NCBI GenBank assembly: GCA_041161065.1
Contig: JBEAVE010000040.1
Span: 15,539 to 79,538 of the forward strand
DNA: 64,000 nt
Origin: DYRG01 sp041161065
GTDB lineage: Bacteria; Pseudomonadota; Gammaproteobacteria; Beggiatoales; Beggiatoaceae
Direction of reading: 5' to 3'
Notes under the pieces: model-generated
What the model saw: only the letters and a program-made list of their open reading frames with translations
What the model was told of the DNA's origin: nothing
Database searches by the model: none
Shown: in pieces, positions 60,013-64,000 of the stretch
Layout of the letters: each line of letters starts with the position of its first letter
How positions within the stretch are numbered: position 1 is the first letter of the stretch
Made by a program: the position numbers and the translations under genes

Positions 60013-61027
60013 GTGACCAGCGTGAAAAGACAGGATATTGAAGATAAATTTTATCCGATACATATTTCAAAACTCGAGATAAACGATACAATTGAACGGT
60101 AGAATCAATGCGGATAATTTCTCGACCTTGTTCATCAAAAAATAACACTGTTGGCGTATAAAATAAACCCAGTTCATTTGCCCATTGTGCAGCGGTTTTT
60201 CTTTGACCTTGTGGTGTAATCAAAGGGGTTTCTCCCCACATATTTAATTGCACGACATCGAAACGCGATAGTAATGATCGAATGTTCGGATTTTTCAATA
60301 GATCACTGTGAAACAAATCACACGCATGACAACTGCTTTGTTCAAATACAACCATTAGAGGACGTTCTCCCTCTTTCAACTGTCGATCTAAAATAAATGG
60401 CGGCAAAGAAAATGCACTATCCTCATTAAGCCCTTCTTCAGCAAAAACCATACCCACCTCCGCCCTTTCTAAGAAATGTCTAAAGGTTTCTTGGCGATAA
60501 TATTCTCCCACAATGTAATCCAATGCTGCTCTAAAACGATAAGGCGGATAATAACCGCGCATTCTAAAGATTTCTTCTCCATTGGTATTATAGAAAATAA
60601 GCGATGGCGTGAAATTAGTTTTCTCACGATCTGCAAAGGCTTTTTCAGTGAGTTTTTGATTATCAACGGTGGTTACTTCTACATTACCCCAAATATAAAT
60701 CGGTATAACATCAAAAAACCTTTGCGTATAAGCTACAATATCTTTTTGTGTTTTGAAATTGATAGTTAGTAATGCTTCACAATAGGCGCAATTTTCCTGT
60801 CCAAAATAAACAATAATTCCAATTTTTCCTTGTTGTTTTGCAGCCTGTAGTTCTTCAGGTAAATCTAAGAAACTTTGCTTAAACCAATCGGGATATTTTA
60901 ATGAACGGGCTTTAGGAAAATCATCAAACTGCACAGGATTTTCTATCGCTAAAATGTTTTCAACCCAACCACAGATTAAAATCACAGTCATTAGATATTT
61001 TAGACATCGAACACATCGCAAAAACAT
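60005..61027 (-). CDS. Periplasmic double-thioredoxin-domain protein (first of a tandem pair)
   Basis: 340 residues with a Sec-type start (LMTVILICGWVENILA). Two domains with GQENCAYCEALL and QSSCHACDLFHSD. Aligned by eye with the downstream gene it shares PDWFKQSFLDLPEEL, FRMRGYYPPYRFRAALDY and LGLFYTPTVLFFDEQG, so the two genes are tandem duplicates. The CAYC and CHAC active sites are kept in both copies. Confidence 0.82.
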   Translation of the reverse strand: MFLRCVRCLKYLMTVILICGWVENILAIENPVQFDDFPKARSLKYPDWFKQSFLDLPEELQAAKQQGKIGIIVYFGQENCAYCEALLTINFKTQKDIVAYTQRFFDVIPIYIWGNVEVTTVDNQKLTEKAFADREKTNFTPSLIFYNTNGEEIFRMRGYYPPYRFRAALDYIVGEYYRQETFRHFLERAEVGMVFAEEGLNEDSAFSLPPFILDRQLKEGERPLMVVFEQSSCHACDLFHSDLLKNPNIRSLLSRFDVVQLNMWGETPLITPQGQRKTAAQWANELGLFYTPTVLFFDEQGREIIRIDSTVQLYRLSRVLKYVSDKIYLQYPVFSRWSHE

Positions 61028-61031
61028 AACA

Positions 61032-62732
61032 TTATCCTTGCGGTAAAATGATTTGAAGTGTTTGTAAAAGTTGTTTCTTTTGTAAAGGTTTCACCATGTA
61101 TTGATAGAAACCTGCATTTTTAGCTTGTTCTAATACTTCAATTGTGTCATCTGCACTTAATCCTAACACGGGGATATTTTGTGTTGTAGTTGCAATCCTT
61201 AAACGTTTCAACACTTCAAACCCATTTATACCCGGTAAATTTATATCTAATAAAACCACATCAGGTAAATGAGCGCGCGCAAGTTCTAATCCCATTTCTC
61301 CACTTGGCGCAGAAATAAATGCAATATCGGGACGTTCGCGTAAAATATTTGCCATCAAACTCACATTGGTTGCGCTATCCTCAATATAAAGTAAGAGAAA
61401 CTTTCTCATTGATGCTTGTCTTGCAATAGTATTAATATCAAATACGGTTTCTCCCGTTGGCAAATCAACCGTAAAAGTACTTCCTACATTTATTTCGCTC
61501 TGAGTTGTAATCTGCCCGCCCATTATTTCTAATAAGCGTTTTGTAATAGTTAAACCAATCCCAGTTCCTTTACTTAAATTACGCCCGCTCATACGGGTAA
61601 AAGGTTTGTATAATTGTTTCTGTTGTTCCATTGTCATACCAACGCCACTATCCTCGACAATTAGACGAACCCAATCCACCGAAGGCTGAGTTAAAGAAAT
61701 TTTAATTGTTCCTTTTTCTCGATTGTGTTTAATGGCATTAGAAATCACTTGTTTAACGATTTGCATGACTCTATTTTGATCTGCTAAAACGAGCAACGGC
61801 GCGGCAGGTAATGTGAGGATTTCCAATTGAAGATGTTTGTGTTTCAAATCAGGTTGTAATAGCTGCACGCAATCCTTAACCACCGTAACCATATCTGCGC
61901 GCGTCAAATGTAATTCAATTTTACCCGATTCAATGCGTGTTAAATCCAAAACTTCATTGATTAGTTCTAATAAATTCTTTCCTGCTTCTAAAATATTATG
62001 CGTGTAGCCTTTCAAATCATACAAATATTCACTGTCGGTTTCTGTTGGGGGATTTGACAAATCCTCTTGTAAGATTTCTCCATATCCTAAAATAGCATTC
62101 ATTGGGGTACGTAATTCGTGGCTCATGCTCGATAAGAAATCGGATTTTGCAGCACTTGCTTTCTCTGCGGATTCTTTAGCCACAAATAACGCATTTGAAA
62201 CCGCTTTTTGTTCAGAAATATCTCTAAATACCAATAACATTCCAGTAATGTGCGCACCTTTAATAATCGGGCTTAATGTACACGCCACTGGCATTAAAGT
62301 TTCATCAGATCGAATTAACGCGGCATCGGGGTCGCGTAATTGCGCACCTTCTCTCAAGGCTTCTTGTAATGCTGAAGTGGTAAGAAAATAATCGGGTTGC
62401 CATTGGTCGTGAAATCGGAAACTTTCTAACAAAGTGGTAGCATCTAATACGCCTTCTTTAATGCCTAAATATTGGCGCGCGGCGGGATTTACAAATATCA
62501 AATCGCCATCACGATTAAACACGCACAAACCATCATTTAAGGAAGTTAAAACCGATCTTAAACGGTCTCTTTCGGCTTGAACAACAGCGAGTTCCTCTTG
62601 CGCTTGCAAATTAATTGTAACCAGCATTTGAGAAAGGTTGCTCAAAAAAGTTTGCCAAATATCAATATTGGTTGGCAATCTCTCGTTATTCAAACTTGCT
62701 TGCGTTAATTGACGCATCAACAATGGGTGCAT
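61032..62732 (-). CDS. Hybrid sensor histidine kinase (PAS-HisKA-HATPase-REC)
   Basis: 566 residues, apparently cytoplasmic. An N-terminal coiled region, a PAS domain (about 55-175, GLCVFNRDGDLIFVNPAARQYLG), HisKA with His205 (SSMSHELRTPMNAILGYGE), HATPase (VEDSGVGMT; GTGIGLTITKRLLE) and a C-terminal receiver with phospho-Asp in DVVLLDINLPGINGFE. The output partner is not evident. It lies 4 bases upstream of the double-thioredoxin gene, suggesting they are expressed together. Confidence 0.92.
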   Translation of the reverse strand: MHPLLMRQLTQASLNNERLPTNIDIWQTFLSNLSQMLVTINLQAQEELAVVQAERDRLRSVLTSLNDGLCVFNRDGDLIFVNPAARQYLGIKEGVLDATTLLESFRFHDQWQPDYFLTTSALQEALREGAQLRDPDAALIRSDETLMPVACTLSPIIKGAHITGMLLVFRDISEQKAVSNALFVAKESAEKASAAKSDFLSSMSHELRTPMNAILGYGEILQEDLSNPPTETDSEYLYDLKGYTHNILEAGKNLLELINEVLDLTRIESGKIELHLTRADMVTVVKDCVQLLQPDLKHKHLQLEILTLPAAPLLVLADQNRVMQIVKQVISNAIKHNREKGTIKISLTQPSVDWVRLIVEDSGVGMTMEQQKQLYKPFTRMSGRNLSKGTGIGLTITKRLLEIMGGQITTQSEINVGSTFTVDLPTGETVFDINTIARQASMRKFLLLYIEDSATNVSLMANILRERPDIAFISAPSGEMGLELARAHLPDVVLLDINLPGINGFEVLKRLRIATTTQNIPVLGLSADDTIEVLEQAKNAGFYQYMVKPLQKKQLLQTLQIILPQG

Positions 62733-62775
62733 AAAACTCTACCTTTTGCAATGATTCGCGTGAAACATGATTTAA

Positions 62776-64000
62776 TTATTCAAAGACATCTTTGTTAAGT
62801 TTTTGCTGCATTTCTGCGCTTTTTACAACCGCTAATGCGTGAGGAAACTGCATTGTTTTTCCTTCCAACATTTCTTGAATATTAACGATTTCTATTTTGG
62901 GATATTCTTTACCCATAAATTGATTGTAATAAGAACCATATTTCTTACTTTCTTTCACTAAATTTGGCATTGGATATAATGTAATAAAAATACCCATTGC
63001 GGCTTGTTCAGTTTCTACCACGCTATGTAATTCTCTAATAACCGATGGTGTTAAGGTTTTGCTCGATTTTACACTAAACAAAATAGCTCTATTTTCTAAC
63101 TCACCTTTTGCATTGCGATCAACAATATATGCTACCCCATCAATTCCACCATCACCGCCTTTTTTCTCATTGATAATTGCTTTATTATTTGAATAGGTTA
63201 AAACCGCCCATTTCTCAAATTCTTTTCTCAAACGATCATCCTGTTTATGCGCGAGTTGTTCTGCACTTTCAAAATCTCTTGGCACACCATTCAATTCTAA
63301 GGTAGCTGCTTGAATAGCTTGCGTTTCTTTATCAACTATTTGTTGCGTAAAATCACGTCCAAATTGATCTTCTAATCGCTTTAGAATTAACGAAATGCTC
63401 TGATAAGTAATATCAATTCCTATCCAGTTTCTTTTCAGTTTCTCCGCCACCGCAATCGTTGTTCCACAACCACAAAACGCATCTAAAACAATATCCCCTT
63501 CATTTGAACTTGCTTTAATAATTCTTTCCAACAATGCTTCCGGTTTCTGTGTTGGATATCCTAAACGTTCTTTTGCGGTGCTTGGAATAAAAGGAATATT
63601 CCAAACATCATCAATTGCTTTTCCTTTCTTTAAAATATCATCAATATATTGTTTTTTAGGCGGTATTCCTTTAGAAACTGCCCTATTATCAATGATATAT
63701 TCACGATTGTCTTCATCAATTAAGATTTTTCTTGCACGGGTTTTTACTATATCTTCTTTTGACCAATTATAGGTAATTTGATTCTTTAATGGCGTGGTAT
63801 CTGATTTCACATAAAATAAAACAATATCGTGCTTTGCATTAAATTTATATTTATTGTGCATTAACCGTTGTCCATAATGCCAAATGATTTCATTTCTAAA
63901 CTCGCCACCTTGAGGACAAAAGATGGCATCACAAACCAATTTCAAATAGTGACTTGCAGTGGGATCACAGTGCAAATAAAAAGAGCCTGTTTCTTTCAAA
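62776..64000 (-). CDS. DNA methyltransferase fused to an Mrr-like nuclease domain (5' end outside window)
   Basis: About 407 residues are visible; the gene continues past base 64000, as its first visible codons (KETGSFYLHCDPTASHYLK) are internal to the methylase. The SAM motif DAFCGCGTTIAVAEKLKRNWIGID is near residue 170, with GYPTQKPEALLERII before it; the catalytic DPPY motif must be upstream. From about residue 250 a nuclease-like domain follows: KKGGDGGIDGVAYI then AILFSVKSSKT (PD-(D/E)XK type). It could act as a one-protein restriction-modification enzyme. Confidence 0.88.
   Translation of the reverse strand, partial: LKETGSFYLHCDPTASHYLKLVCDAIFCPQGGEFRNEIIWHYGQRLMHNKYKFNAKHDIVLFYVKSDTTPLKNQITYNWSKEDIVKTRARKILIDEDNREYIIDNRAVSKGIPPKKQYIDDILKKGKAIDDVWNIPFIPSTAKERLGYPTQKPEALLERIIKASSNEGDIVLDAFCGCGTTIAVAEKLKRNWIGIDITYQSISLILKRLEDQFGRDFTQQIVDKETQAIQAATLELNGVPRDFESAEQLAHKQDDRLRKEFEKWAVLTYSNNKAIINEKKGGDGGIDGVAYIVDRNAKGELENRAILFSVKSSKTLTPSVIRELHSVVETEQAAMGIFITLYPMPNLVKESKKYGSYYNQFMGKEYPKIEIVNIQEMLEGKTMQFPHALAVVKSAEMQQKLNKDVFE

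Overview
This window looks like chromosome of a low-to-moderate G+C gammaproteobacterium. The gene orders are typical of that class: diaA-dolP-coaD-yfhL, minCDE, ccmF-ccmG, argD-argF, ndk/rlmN/pilW, rbfA-truB-mltG, a Gsp type II secretion cluster and a Pil-Chp chemotaxis cluster. The mix of pili, haemerythrin, copper-type RiPP genes, c-type cytochrome maturation and thioredoxin-like periplasmic proteins suggests a filamentous sulfur oxidiser of the Thiotrichales/Beggiatoaceae kind. That placement is inference from gene content only; no rRNA gene is present.

Layout. 1-2.9 kb: partial CDF metal transporter, bamE, then diaA-dolP-coaD-yfhL ending in a strong terminator. 3-7.1 kb: an AsnB-type amidotransferase, gnd and a lone ABC-2-type ATPase. 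7.1-9.0 kb: minC-minD-minE. 9.0-13.4 kb: ccmF, ccmG, a rutE-like nitroreductase and an unrecognised membrane/coiled-coil protein. 13.4-15.4 kb (minus): a bufferin/HvfABC-like RiPP operon whose precursor contains an 84-bp unit repeated about three times. 15.4-22.2 kb: sirohydrochlorin chelatase-like gene, wrbA-like gene, an S8 lipoprotein protease, bacteriohaemerythrin, and aroA coupled to a solitary DNA methyltransferase. 22.2-26.1 kb: a GRDP-like gene held between duplicated promoter/repeat segments, then argD-argF-surE. 26.1-27.8 kb: a cytochrome-b-like membrane protein with a PP2C-like phosphatase. 27.8-32.9 kb (minus): gspGHIJKLM plus a short GspC-like gene. 33-34.6 kb: a MntA-HepT toxin-antitoxin pair coupled to tcdA. 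34.5-37.9 kb: lipase, pssA, a Bax-inhibitor-family protein and a VTT protein. 37.9-44.9 kb: tRNA-Val, then thrS and infC-rpmI-rplT, separated by a 3.8-kb accessory island. 44.9-50.3 kb (minus): pilW, rlmN, a nuclease-fold gene, ndk, mltG, truB, rbfA. 50.4-53.2 kb: GNAT enzyme, lone CbiO-like ATPase, hisS. 53.2-58.4 kb (minus): pilG-pilH-pilI-pilJ and a chpA cut down to its N-terminal part, in visibly G+C-richer DNA. 58.5-64 kb (minus): PII protein, two tandem double-thioredoxin proteins, a hybrid histidine kinase, and a methyltransferase-nuclease fusion that runs off the window end.

The most interesting items are the repeat-expanded RiPP precursor with its two maturation genes, the accessory island inside the usually contiguous thrS-infC operon (including an uncharacterised HEPN-X-Y gene trio), and an ~80-bp palindromic repeat family with four copies, two of which bracket the GRDP-like gene. 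A truncated ChpA and several intrinsic terminators lying only 14-25 bases ahead of the next start codon also deserve a second look. All starts, domains and repeats were read by eye. No database search, folding or statistics were run.
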